64,000 nt of DNA from Sarcomyxa edulis (taxonomy: Eukaryota > Basidiomycota > Agaricomycetes > Agaricales > Mycenaceae). The notes under the pieces are model-generated. The model was given only the letters and a program-made list of their open reading frames with translations, did not search any database and had not been told where the DNA came from. The first letter of the stretch is position 1, and each line of letters begins with the position of its first letter. Both the position numbers and the translations under genes were made by a program. Of the stretch, positions 33,502-45,924 are shown piece after piece. The stretch is taken from contig QUOL01000002.1 of assembly GCA_009761415.1 (NCBI GenBank), forward strand, positions 2,418,001 to 2,482,000, read 5' to 3'.

Positions 33502-36500
33502 ATGGAGGTCGACAACCAACCTCTCCAGATCCCCCTTCCACCCTCACCGCCCACAAATCCCGTTGTTGAGCTCGAGGACATTCCGGTCGCGATTGATACT
33601 TTCGTTAATGGTGACCCCGCAGTCCTACAGGAGGAGTCGGACGAGAAGGATACACCAGAACCTGCAACAGAAGCTGAAGAAGAGACTGCACAGGAAACTG
33701 AAAAGGACAATATACCCTCAGAAACTCCAGTAGTGCAGGTCACGAACGGGTCTGATCATTCAGAAACAGTTACTGCAGATGAAGACTCTGTGCAACAAAC
33801 CGCGCGTCGAATCGAGATCAAGCAAGGCCCCGTGGTAGAAGCACCCTTGCCATCACCGTCCGGACCTCCCCCTACCCCACCCTCTAAATTACCACCTTTA
33901 CCAGAGGACTCAGTGCCGGTGAACATGACCCTCCAGCGCTCACAAAACGGCGAACAGACACCGACACGTACTAATGGTCATACAGGCTCTCCATCGCCCT
34001 CCCCGTCTCCAATCTCTGCGACACACAGACGATCTCTAACCATTTCGAAGGGCCATACTGTATCAGTCGTGTTAATTTCCTCGGCTCTTGACATTATTGC
34101 TGCTTCGAAAGAAGCCAAACGGTCGGCACCTCTTCGCGAGAGTACACAACGAGCTTTGGACATGGTACGGTCAGGTCAAGGAGGAGATCGACCTCGCGTC
34201 ATATTTGAGCCATTGCGATTGGCATGCGAAACGAGGAACGAGAAACTCATGATCGCCAGCCTTGATTGTATATCGAAACTTATATCCTATTCTTTCTTTG
34301 CTGAACAGACAGATGGATCCGCACACTCATTCCCGTCCCCACCTCCATCTCCTGGACCTAACCGAGCCTCTACAGCTAGTGCGTCGCAGGCCAACATACC
34401 CGAACCGTCTCTCGTTGATCTTGTCACCCATACTATCACTGCTTGCCATAACGAGACCACCCCCGAAACGGTCTCCCTCCAAATCGTGAAGGCTTTATTA
34501 TCCATGGTTCTGTCTCCGACTATATTCGTCCACCATTCATCCTTACTGAAAGCCGTCCGTACGGTATACAACGTGTTCCTCCTGAGTACAGATCCGGTCA
34601 ACCAAATGGTTGCACAAGGAGGACTTACACAGATGGTTCATCACGTCTTCACACGTTGCAAAATCGGCAGCGAGGCAAGAACATCTGGTGATTCCAACTC
34701 CAGCATATCTTCTCCATCTGCCAGCCAGCCCTCCTTTTCGATACCCACACCAGAAGCACACGTCACGTCTTTCCCCAATGGCGACTCTGAAGTGAAGAGC
34801 ACTTCTGTAGATACCCAGGTCCCAACTTCGTCTTCACTACCGACGGCCGAGGAAGATGGAAAATCGTCTCCGAAGGCAGAAGGCGAGGCATCTGAAGAAT
34901 CTTCAGAAGAGCCTCAGGCCAGACTTACTTTGTGTGTCTTCTCATCCTTCTAATACTGCCGTCAAACGTCGTTCATGTGTATTTCTTCCAGGCAAACATT
35001 CGAAACTCCCAATCCACTTGATGCTCTCCCGGAACACGAACATGGCAGGTCGAAGCAATTGACTCTGAACGATCTCTTCATCAAGGACGCGTTCCTCGTC
35101 TTCCGAGCTCTCTGCAAACTAACAATGAAGCCTCTAAATAATGAAAGGTACTTTCCACCCATCCTAATCGCACTAGTCATGGCCTGATCGTTTGAAACAT
35201 AGCGAACGTGATCTGAAATCGCACGCTATGCGCTCCAAGCTCTTGTCCTTGCATCTCGTGTTGACAGTCTTGAACTCGCACATGCCTCTATTCGTGGATT
35301 CGTCTGCTATAATCTACTCAAGCTCATCGAATGAGGCGACGACTTTTGTTCAGGCCATCAACCAGTATCTTTGTTTGAGCCTGAGTCGCAACGCTGTCAG
35401 CCCTGTGCCACAGGTATTCGAAATTAGCGTCGAGATATTTTGGCGTGTTCTGTCTGGTATGCGGACAAAGCTCAAGGTTTGTCTCAGTCGACTAGGTTCT
35501 GATATTGCCTAATCTTCCGGAATTGCAGAAAGAAATCGAAGTCCTCCTACATGAGATCTTCATACCCATCCTCGAAATGAGGACGTCAACTCTCAAGCAA
35601 AAGGCTGTCATTCTTGGAATGCTCTCGAGATTGTGCCAAGATCCTCAGGCTTTAGTCGAAATTTATCTCAACTACGATTGTGATAGTGAGGCGGTGGACA
35701 ACATATATGAGCAGTAAGTGTAGCTTCTTTGTCATCGCGTTGGCAAAGCTCATCATGCCGTCCCTTCAGTCTCATGAATATCATCTCGAAAATCGGGACG
35801 ACACCATTCACCGCAGCCCAGCAGAAGGCCAACGAACCACCCAGTCCTGCCCTGAGTCCAACTACGAAGCAGCTTCAAAACGGGGTACCTCCATCACTTA
35901 CTACGTCTGTCTTATCCGTTTCGGGAACGATGGACACGTCGGTCATGGGGCTGTCGGAAAACCAGCTGAAGAGACAAGGGCTCGAATGCATGGTTGCTGT
36001 CCTGAGGTCACTAGTCGCGTGGGGAACTGCAGCAGGCAAGACGGCTGAAGATACTCTCGTAGCTTCGTCCGTTCGATCTCAAACTGGCGAAGATATCAGG
36101 CGTGATTCTATGACACCCGATTCGTCCCTTGACAGGCTCTCTACGTCTGCACAAAGCCTCGAGACACTGCGGCAGCCTACACCAGATCTGGGAGACGATC
36201 CCAGTAAATTCGAGAGCGCTAAACAGAAGAAGACCACGCTTTTGGAGGGTATCAAAAAGTTTAACTTCAAGCCTGAACGGGTTTGTGTCTTGGTAATAGT
36301 CGTGATATACTCGTACTGAACGTATTCTATAGGGCATCGAATTTTTCATACAGACTGGTTTCATTCCTAGCTCAGCTCCTCAAGATATCGCCGTATTCTT
36401 GCTTTCTACAGATGGCCTCAGTAAGGCCATGATTGGTGAATATCTTGGGGAAGGGTAAGTATTGCTCGACTGTGATCTTCTTATCTCGTGTACTGAGTAT

Positions 36501-39500
36501 TGTCCTACAGTGATGATAAACATGTCGCTATCATGCATGCATTCGTCGACCTACTCGACTTCAAAAACATTCCTTTCGTTGACGCCCTAAGACTCTTCCT
36601 ACAATCGTTCCGTCTCCCCGGCGAATCTCAGAAGATCGATCGATTCATGCTCAAGTTCGCCGAGCGTTATATTGCTGGTAACGCAGACACGGCATTTGCC
36701 AATGCTGGTGAGTTTCTTGCCGCAAGTATTACATTCTATCATGACGCCTTTCCATAGATACTGCATACGTTCTTGCCTACTCGGTCATCATGCTCAACAC
36801 CGATGCTCACAACCCACAGGTGAAGAAGCGTATGACTAAAGCTGATTTCATCAAAAATAACCGTGGTATCAACGACAATGCCGACCTCCCAGAGGAGATG
36901 ATGTCCGAGATATTCGACGATATTGTGTCTAATGAGATTAGGATGAAAGACGAAATTGACGTCGGCCAAAACGTAGTGGCACCTGGGCCGGGTCTTGCCA
37001 GTGCCCTCGCAAACGTGGGTAGAGATCTTCAGAAAGAGGCATACGTGATGCAGTCGAACGGGATGGCTAACAAGACAGAGGTAAGTGCGTCAAACTTTGA
37101 GAATATAGACTAGACACTGATAGCACGAGGACTGCAGGCATTATTCAGGACTATGATGCGCTCTCAACGCAAGGGCTCCAGGAGCGGAGACCAGTTCTTC
37201 AGCGCCTCTCATTTCGTCCATGTGCGACCTATGTTCGAGGTGGCATGGATACCTTTCTTGGCTGGTCTTTCAGGCCCGCTGCAAGACACGGACGATCTGG
37301 AAGTCGTGGAACTTTGTTTGGACGGCTTCAAAAGTGCCATTCGTATCGTGTGTTTCTTCGATCTCGAGTTGGAACGTAACGCGTTTGTCACGACACTGGC
37401 GAAGTTCACCTTCCTCAATAACCTTGGAGAGATGAAAACTAAAAATATGGAGGCCATCAAAACTCTCTTGGATGTTGCTGTCACCGAAGGCAATAACCTC
37501 AAAGGCTCGTGGCACGAAGTCCTCACTTGCGTTAGTCAGCTCGAGCATATGCAGCTTATCAGCAGTGGAGTGGAGGTCCCAGATTCGGGCAAGAAAGGGT
37601 TTGATTCTTTTCCTTGTTTTTTTCTATCTCAAGCACTGATGAAGCTCTTGCAGCCGGTCACGAAAATTGCCCACAGAAGAGCTGGCAAACGAAAGTCGAT
37701 CCACTCATATCACTGTGGCTGCAGACATGGTATTCTCGCTGAGTCACTTCCTATCAGGGGTAAGCATTTTGCTTGTGTACCTCCCGATAGCTCACTAAAA
37801 TGAGTGATCGCTCTCAGACAGCAATCGTCGACTTTGTGCAAGCATTGAGCGATGTTTCATGGGAAGAAATCCAGTCGTCGGGGCTTTCACAGCATCCACG
37901 TCTGTTCAGTTTACAAAAACTTGTTGAGATTTCATATTACAATATGAGTCGAATTCGACTGGAGTGGTCCAATCTATGGGACATATTGGGGGAGCACTTC
38001 AATCAAGTAAGTGTCTCCGCTTCATCTCATAGTATACGCCTGACAAGCACTTCGTAGGTGTGTTGCCACAACAACCCTCACGTCGGGTTCTTTGCTCTAG
38101 ATTCCTTGCGGCAGCTTGCTATGCGATTCTTGGAGAAGGAAGAGCTGCCTCATTTCAAATTTCAGAAAGACTTTCTGAAGCCCTTCGAGTATACCATGAT
38201 TCATAACAACAATCCTGAGATCAGAGATATGGTATGAGCATATTGTCCAGTTGGGGTTCACAGGTCGTTGACTCTTCTTGTCCAGGTACTACAATGTCTT
38301 CAACAGATGATCCAAGCTCGGGTACAAAACATGCGATCGGGCTGGCGGACAATGTTCGGAGTATTTTCTGCAGCATCGAGAGTTCTCACAGGTCAGTATA
38401 TCGCTTAATGACAATACCCAAAGGCTGACACCGATCTAGAACGAATCGCGAACTCTGCCTTTGAGATTGTGACCCGGCTGAACAGAGATCATTTCGGTCC
38501 TATTGTCCGCCATGGAGCATTCGCTGATCTTACGGTTTGTATCACGGAATTCTGCAAAGTGAGCAAGTATCAGAAAATCAGCTTGCTTGCTATTGCCATG
38601 TTGCGCGGGGTTATTCCAGTCATGCTTGAGTGTCCTGAGTGCTCTTTGACTGTCGAGACACCCTCCCAAGCATCATTGTCTCCTACGGATGACCCCATGA
38701 TCAAGTTCTGGTTTCCAGTTCTATTTGGCTTCTACGATATCATTATGAACGGTGAAGATTTGGAAGTTCGACGTCTGTATGTACTCGACTCTCATGAACA
38801 CTCACGTGATTTACAGGCTGATACATATATCTAGGGCACTTGATTCATTATTCACTACTCTCAAAACATACGGTGCAACATACCCTGTCGAATTCTGGGA
38901 CACAGTTTGCCAGGAACTTCTCTTCCCAATATTCGCCGTCTTGAAGTCAAGTCAAGACCTATCCCGCTTCAGCACCCAAGAGGACATGAGCGTCTGGCTC
39001 TCGACGACTATGATACAAGCTCTAAGGGATCTTATTGATCTATATACATTCTATTTCGACATACTGGAACGCTTCTTGGATGGACTTCTAGACTTGTTGT
39101 GCGTCTGCATTTGTCAAGGTAGTAGTGTCTCAAGCATCTGTTTTGTTGGTTTACTGAATCCTTGTCGCAGAAAATGACACTCTAGCTCGCATCGGCACAT
39201 CTTGCTTGCAGCAGCTCCTAGAAAACAATGTAAAGAAGCTCAGCCCAGCTCGATGGGAACGCGTCGCGACCACATTCGTGAAGTTGTTCAAGACAACAAC
39301 ACCTCATCAGCTTTTCGATGAGAGCTTGCGAATAGAGATCGACGGCACGACTGAATCATTGGAAGGCTCTGGTATGTGTTCGTAATGCCAATGTTTTCCA
39401 TCTATATCCTGACTACTCCTTCGAATCAGAATCAAACGGCCAGGCCATACTACCAGCGCCTTTGTCGACGGGCAGCGAAAACTCAAAAGCTGATGCAAGG

Positions 39501-40297
39501 GCTTCTCTCGGTGATCGTCGTCGCATCTTCAAGCAGATCATCGTCAAATGTGTCCTCCAATTACTCTTGATTGAGACCACCAATGATTTGCTACGGAACG
39601 AAGAAGTCTATATAACTATACCTCCAACGCACTTGTTACGTTTGATGGGTGTCCTGGATCAAAGTTATCAGTTTGCACGAATGTTCAATGACGATAAGGA
39701 GCTTCGTACAGGTCTCTGGAAAGTCGGTCAGTCATTTCGGGTCCAATTCATATATACTTTCTAGTGACACAAATTACCTCAGGATTCATGAAACATCTAC
39801 CTAATCTTTTGAAACAAGAATCCAGTAGTGCAGCAACGTTGGTGCACGTTTTGTTGAGGATGTATTATGATATGCGTCCGGAACATCAAGCTGCGAGACC
39901 GCAGATAGCTGAACGATTATTGCCGTTCGTATTGTCTCATATCTTACGTAGAATGGCGGTGTTGACGTTTCCCTTACAGGTTAGGGCTCGGTGTGTTGCA
40001 AGATTACAACAAGTTGCGACCTGACACGCAAGGAAAAAACATCCTTGCCTGGACGCCCGTTGTCGCTGAGATCCTCGAGGGTTTCTGTCGTTTTGATGAC
40101 AAGGCTGTACGTCCTTCTACTGCTTCTTTCCGAGTCCTTCACTAATTCATTGGAGCTAGTTTGTCAGATACTTGCCTGCAATATATCCTTTAGCAACGGA
40201 TCTACTCTCTCGGGACATGGCACCGGAGATTCGACAGGGTCTGCGAATGTATTTCGTTCGCGTGGGATATGCTCAAGGCATCATAGAGGCTTCATGA
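33502..40297 (+). CDS. sec7: SEC7/BIG-type guanine nucleotide exchange factor for Arf
   Basis: Large trans-Golgi Arf-GEF that activates Arf1 for vesicle formation. Twenty exons give 1919 residues: 33502-34931, 34992-35147, 35203-35476, 35529-35713, 35770-36280, 36333-36454, 36511-36707, 36758-37080, 37138-37598, 37654-37759, 37818-38006, 38058-38231, 38286-38391, 38440-38776, 38835-39118, 39171-39371, 39430-39726, 39783-39924, 39980-40106, 40160-40297. The first 200 residues are acidic and Pro-rich. DCB and HUS regions follow, including [13 protein letters not shown] and [19 protein letters not shown] sequence (the spliced Gln is His). The Sec7 domain starts at [13 protein letters not shown] and has [13 protein letters not shown] with the glutamic finger, then [19 protein letters not shown]. 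Long HDS repeats reach the C-terminus. The start chosen is the first ATG, giving MEVDNQPLQ. Confidence 0.93.
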
Positions 40298-40412
40298 TAT
40301 CCATGTAGTATATTTATTCATTGTATAGTCACCATTTCCAGGTATAATAATGCACAGTTCGATTCGGGGATATTATTGGAAGAGATACGGTACAGGAACA
40401 AAAATGTCAGTA

Positions 40413-43400
40413 TCAACGTTGATAGCCTTGATAGCCGTTATACTGACCAACCCAACCGGTGGATTGCGCAACGAGAGCTGTGCAGGAAGACATCAGTGAC
40501 GCAGAAAGGGTGTTTGACCAACGCAACGTACGATTGGGCCTCAAAGCGTCGTAATTGGCTGAGCGGAAATGTGGTTGAGTGAAGATCTAGCTTTCATAGT
40601 GGAAATGGACACATACCAGCAGGCTGGGGATTCTGCCCGTTGTCAGATGCAAATGTACCCGATTTCATTGAGGCGAAAACGTTAGCTGGGTTAGTGTTGT
40701 TGGTCTGAGGAAGGGGCGGGACAGGCGGAGGTGAGGACATCCCCCCGAACGGTGACTGGCCGAAGCCAGGGTTGAAGCCAGTGGGATCTACGAGGGCAAA
40801 TTGTCAGAACGGGATGTGAAAGAAAGACAGGTCTCGTACTGCTTTGAACTTGACCAAACCCAGGATTTTGGAATGGACTACCAAAGCTACCGAAGGATGA
40901 GCCCGTAGGTTGCGACATGATAGGCTGCGACATCATCGGTTGGGATGGCTGGTACCCAGTAGGCTGCGAAGTCATGTAACCAGAAGGCTGCGAGGGCTGG
41001 AAGCCAGTGGGCTGTGAAGACATGAAGCTAGGCTGTGAAGGCTGAAATCCTGTAGGTTGCGGTTGTTGATAACCCGTAGGTTGTGGATTGAGGAATGGTG
41101 ATTGATTTTGTCCCGGGAAAGGAGATGTCGTATTGGAGGGCCGAGTTGGTATAAAACTGTTGAAGCCAGTTTGTGTGGGAATCAACGGTTGTAGGAGACT
41201 CTGGTTAGCAGGTACTGGAGCAAATGGACCTCGGGGACCGTTGTAAGTTTGTTGCGCTGGTGGGAGCATGCCTGTCTGTTGGGCCTGCAGATGTTGGCCC
41301 ATAGGGACTGGAGATGATCCCATACCCATACCCGACTGATAGCCGATGGGAGGAGTTGCAGTGATCGCAGGGGACATAGAGACAGGAGGCGCTGGAGATA
41401 TAGGCGTGTTTTTGCGCAGATCTGCCATGCGTGACAATTGCTCGAAGATATTAGATTCTGTAGTTTGTGCAAGGCCAACTCCTGAATTCTGCGCCGGGGC
41501 TGGTGCTGCGGGTGCGGGAGGCGCGGGAGGCGTGGGCGCGGGGGTTGATTGAGCTGGCAGAGGGACTGTCGTGGGAGGCGGTGCGGATGGTGCTCGAGGA
41601 GCAGTGACTGGCGGTGAGGGAGCGATCGGCCTAGTAGAACTTGGTCGGGGCGTCCAGGCGTCGTCATCGAATCCGCTAATGGCAGGTGGTGGAGGGCTTA
41701 TTACGGAGCTGGACCTTGCCGGAGGTTGTACAGGTGGCGAAGATGTCGAGATCAGGCCAGGGCTAGCGGCCTGAGGAGAACTAGTCCGAAGGATATTATC
41801 GGACGCCGTGGAGATGGCACTGAGATCAACGCTTGCTGGAGGTAGACTTTTACTCGGCTGAGGACGTCCTCTTCTGGGTTGATTCTTGAGAGCACCACCA
41901 GGGCCAGCGAACAAATTAGGAGCAGGACTCGTCGTGTTGTTCCGTTTCTTGGGGGAGCCGCCAGCATTTTCCTCAGCTTGCAGCTGTCTTGCCAATTCCT
42001 CGTCACGAAGTAGTTGTTCTTGACTGACGCCACCAGGTGTTTTCACAAGCGGTTTCCTGTTCTGGATAGCTTTGGTGACGCGTATGATATCTCCTTCTCG
42101 TAGGCCCAAAGAGCGCATTGTTGAATCTGTGATGTCAGGCAAGATGGACTCGTCAATCTTGTCTCTTTCGAAAGACGACGCGTAGCGTGTACAATCATCG
42201 AGATCACAGCCAGCTGAAAGGAAGAAATCGAACCAGTCAACTTGAGGACCCTTCTTCTTAGGAGGGGGCACAGCTGCTGGATTGACATGCGCTCCGGGTC
42301 GTGATATAGCGAGAGGCACGTCGTCGTCGGAAAGTCGAGTAGTTGGTTTCTTCTTAGTTGTGAGCTTCTCAATATAATGCATATCTTCAGGGGACATCTT
42401 CTCGGCTGGAACCTCGACGATGACTCCATTGACCTTGTGAAGTCTGAGCTTGCCGTTGTTGAATCCCAAGAACGCAGCTTCCACACGGAAATGGCCACTT
42501 ATGTCGTGCCATACTCGTGTTTTTTCCGGAGGTGGACCTGAGTTAGTAGTTAGCTATCATGTTAACTGATACCGAGGATGACCCACGGTTGATTTCTCCC
42601 GATGGACGACTTGAACCTGACGGTTCGCCATTCGACGTGGGCCTCTTGGAGTCTATAGAGGACGACGTACGTCTATGAATTTGGGGAGATTAGTTTTTGA
42701 ATGGCGTATGATGAGGGATTGATTGAAAGAAAGGGACATACCCTGCCGGGGCCTTTGCAACAGGTGAACTTGAGCGAGCAGCAGCCGCGGCGGAAGCATC
42801 CTTTCGTTTCTTGCGTTCAATTTCTGCAGCAGCCGCTGCCGCCTTCGCACGCTGCTGAGCTTCCAGCTTCTTCTTCTCCCTCTCTCTCTGTTCCTTCTCT
42901 GCCTTCTCTTGCTCGACCCGTTCAGCCTCTACCAATCTTTCTGCTTCTCGGGCCTCCTCGGAGTCTTCGTCGTCTTCATCGGGCGCAGCGGCTTTGGGAA
43001 CTGATGCTGCACGCACACCGGTACCTGGAGACACAGTCTAATACAAAACCAGTTGAGGATCCTCGTGTAATAGAGATGGAAACTACTGTGTCACTGACCT
43101 CAAGATATGACGCAGGAACGACACCGATCGAACCCTTCGTATTTCGACATTTCCACCACTCATCGCCGTCCTTCTCCAATACGACAAGGAGTTCACCTTG
43201 AACAACAGACAATTCATCTTCACCGTCTGCTTCAAAGTCATACAAAGCTGTGGCCGTCTCCTCGGTTGATTCGACGTGTCCATTCGTCTGAGGCTCATCG
43301 GTTTCCTCTTCTTCCTCTTCTTCTTCAGGTATATCTACTGATTCACGCGGTGGAATGATAGCGGGAGATGACGGAGAGAAGTGGACCGTAGCGCCGGGTT

Positions 43401-44683
43401 TCTTCGTCTTGCTATTGAGATTCAAGGCAAGGGCTCTCTGAGGGGGCGGAGGGTCGACCTCAGTACTAGTACTGCTACGATCCTCGGGAGGCGGAGAAGC
43501 CGAAGTCGAAGTAGACGATGATTTGGAGAGCTCTTTGGATGACTGCAGTTTAGCTACTATTGCCTCTGCGGTATCTTTGGAGCCAGCATTGAAATGAAGG
43601 TTGATAGGATTGGGGCCTGCGACGTTGATGTGGACGTGCTTTGTCTTCTCGATGCTAGTACTTTCGATATCGAGGGTTTGCCATTTCTGGACTGGCGTCT
43701 ATGACACGCAGCACCTCAGCAGGAGACAAGTAGAGAGGGGTAAGAAGTTTGATTTTAGTACATACCTTGTCAGACTCGCTCGCGAAGAAGACAGCGCCAT
43801 TCCCTATGCCGAGAGTCCCCTTCTTCTTTTTACCTTTAGCGTCAATTTCTGAGACAGCCCATGTCTTTATGTCATCTGCGTTGGCTTTGCTGGAAGCGAC
43901 ACGGTCAGCAGGGTCCACATACGTGCTCACAGGTCGAGGAGCCTAAGAATTCGATCAGCTATGACTCGGATATCATGATGGTGAAAGACGCACAGATGGT
44001 GGGATGATGATAGCTGGGGCAGGCGCAGCATGCTGAGCTTCTTCTTCCTCTTCACTGGTAGCCTAGTATCATCGAAATAGATAGATACAGTCAAACCATC
44101 AATGGGAGAATGTACACGTCCACGCACCTCAACATAATTCCCTGGGACAAATCCAGCCTTTCCACCTTCACTCTGACTCTGGACCAACAGCCAGTCATCT
44201 TCAATATCATACACGCATAATATTTCGTCCTCTTTCACTGATAGCTCTCCGGGTGCATTTGCCTCGTAGTCGTAGAGCGCCTTCACGACCGACGTGTGAT
44301 CCGCCTGAAAGTGGGAGATCACGGTAAGTCGTAGAATATATACTGAGCAGCAGATAGCCAGGAAGCTGCTACTACCACTGCTCCTAGAGCCTGATGTGAC
44401 GTACCGGTTCGACATAGGCTGCTGGTACCAGCCCGACGGGGCTGTCTTCTTCCTGTGATTCACCTTTGATTTTGACCTTCCACCAGCTGAAGCGGTAACG
44501 ATGGTTATAAGTACGATAGAGAGCAACCATAGTCTAGATGCATTCAAATACTGACTCTTCGTCCACCTTCTCTTTCAGAAACAACATCTGACCCTCCTTC
44601 ATGGCAATCTCATCCTCGGACTGCGGCTCATAGTCGTAAGAAGCCTTAAGAACGGCCAGGTATTCCTCCGATTCTGCGGCCAT
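40413..44683 (-). CDS. sla1: SLA1-type endocytic adaptor with SH3 domains
   Basis: Actin-patch adaptor linking cargo, clathrin and Arp2/3 regulators. Twelve exons give 1191 residues: 44683-44556, 44486-44405, 44304-44128, 44062-43994, 43942-43766, 43698-43099, 43037-42742, 42672-42587, 42537-40840, 40787-40617, 40558-40532, 40477-40413. Domains in order: SH3 (ASYDYEPQSEDEIAMKEG), second SH3 (ALYDYEANAPGELSVKE), a PH-like segment, a third SH3 (ALYDFEADGEDELSVVQGE) around residue 365, a charged coiled-coil-like region, SHD1 (RVWHDISGHFRVEAAFLGF) and SHD2, a SAM-like fold (WFDFFLSAGCDLDDCTRYA). The second half is Pro-rich and ends in repeats of S-Q-P-T-G type. It converges on SEC7, with 115 bp between stops. 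Confidence 0.93.
40890..41095 (-). repeat. Coding repeats of SQPTG type in SLA1 C-terminus
   Basis: At least eight tandem, imperfect units built on QPTGxxxSQP (for example QPTGFQPSQP and QPTGYQPSQP). In yeast Sla1 the C-terminal repeats with L-x-x-Q-x-T-G cores are phosphorylated by Prk1-type kinases and bind Pan1/End3, so this block is the likely counterpart. Confidence 0.7.
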
Positions 44684-45924
44684 ATGATCCGGAGTAGGTT
44701 ATCGAAATATGAGAAATAAAAGAAAGCAAGTAGGCCCGTTGAAACTGTTGTCGGTGTGAGCACTGTGGAGGTTGAGGTATGCTGATGCGGCTATCTTTAC
44801 CCAGAGCCACATGGCCGTGCACTTGCCTCTTTGGGCGAAATAAAAATCACGATTTCACGAAATTCGCGAAGAACGCGTCGAATCTCAAGCTCAAGTCGAT
44901 TTATAGGCTGCATCTACGGCAGTATAACAATTATGACTGTGCCAGCATTTTTCGGGGGGACTTGGGAGACTAGAAACTACTCTCATGCGAGTTCCCGAAT
45001 GACGTGTCTTCGCAAGAGACTAGAAGAGACTAAATATGGAGTACGTAGCATAACAGCCACGTACAGACGAATGCACACGCCAATGAAGGTTCTTGCAATG
45101 GAATCCTGGATACAGAGGTAGGAGCCTACTGGATGGGTGGATGTAAGTAGTCGACCTCCTCGATCTGTCCTGCTTCCAGAAGGCATTGAAACCGGTCGGG
45201 TGTTGTGACGGACAGAGCGCGTTATTCAACCATGTTTACCGACGAGACATTGAACGGGGCTGTTGCCGAGGGTCTAAGTTCCAGGTTGACAGTATCTTGT
45301 CGACATGCCACACGACCATGTCTCGAATGGGTACATCTATAATGAAAGGATCCTGTAAGCAACGAGAACGTTCTTGTAGACAACATGGACTCGAATAGGC
45401 TGACCAGAAACGTCCGAGATACGTTTTTTTGGAGTAGGAACGAGGAAAACACACATTGATATGATTCTACGCCTGTATGTCCTTCATGAGACCTCAAAAT
45501 CCTCGGGATAAGGTTGGAATATCATTCGGGTCTCTCGAAGCCCTGAGAGGAGAGGTTGCCAAGTTTGATGCTGTTACAGAGGATGGTTATTCGTAAAATT
45601 TGCTTCATTTGGGCGAAATTGAAAACTTCGCGACAGCCGAGATAATCGATCGATTCTGTCATTTATCGCAGAAGCATCCTCGAGCCAGAGTCCTAGACGC
45701 AGCCATAGTCAAATCTTGATAGTATGCTGTTTCGGTTTAGAGCAGTGAGGGCTGTGAAGAAGAGAGTCAGACTTTTACACGGAACCGTAAATCGATTGAG
45801 CGATCGCGGCGTAAAAACTTGACTACTGCTGCATCAAGGCCACATCTGTAATTTCGCTCTCTTGCTCTGCTCTCTATCTTATCACCATCACACCTGCTGT
45901 TCTTTCCGCTTGTACTAACAGAAT
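44684..45924. other. Long divergent intergenic region, SLA1 (-) / eRF3 (+)
   Basis: 1.24 kb without a supported gene. Open frames of up to about 95 codons exist on both strands but have no motifs or exon pattern. The last 100 bp before eRF3 is pyrimidine-rich, as expected near a transcription start. Confidence 0.5.

Noticed and set aside
44740..45500. Several open frames of 60-95 codons between SLA1 and eRF3
   Set aside because: They overlap each other on both strands, lack motifs and do not assemble into a spliced gene.
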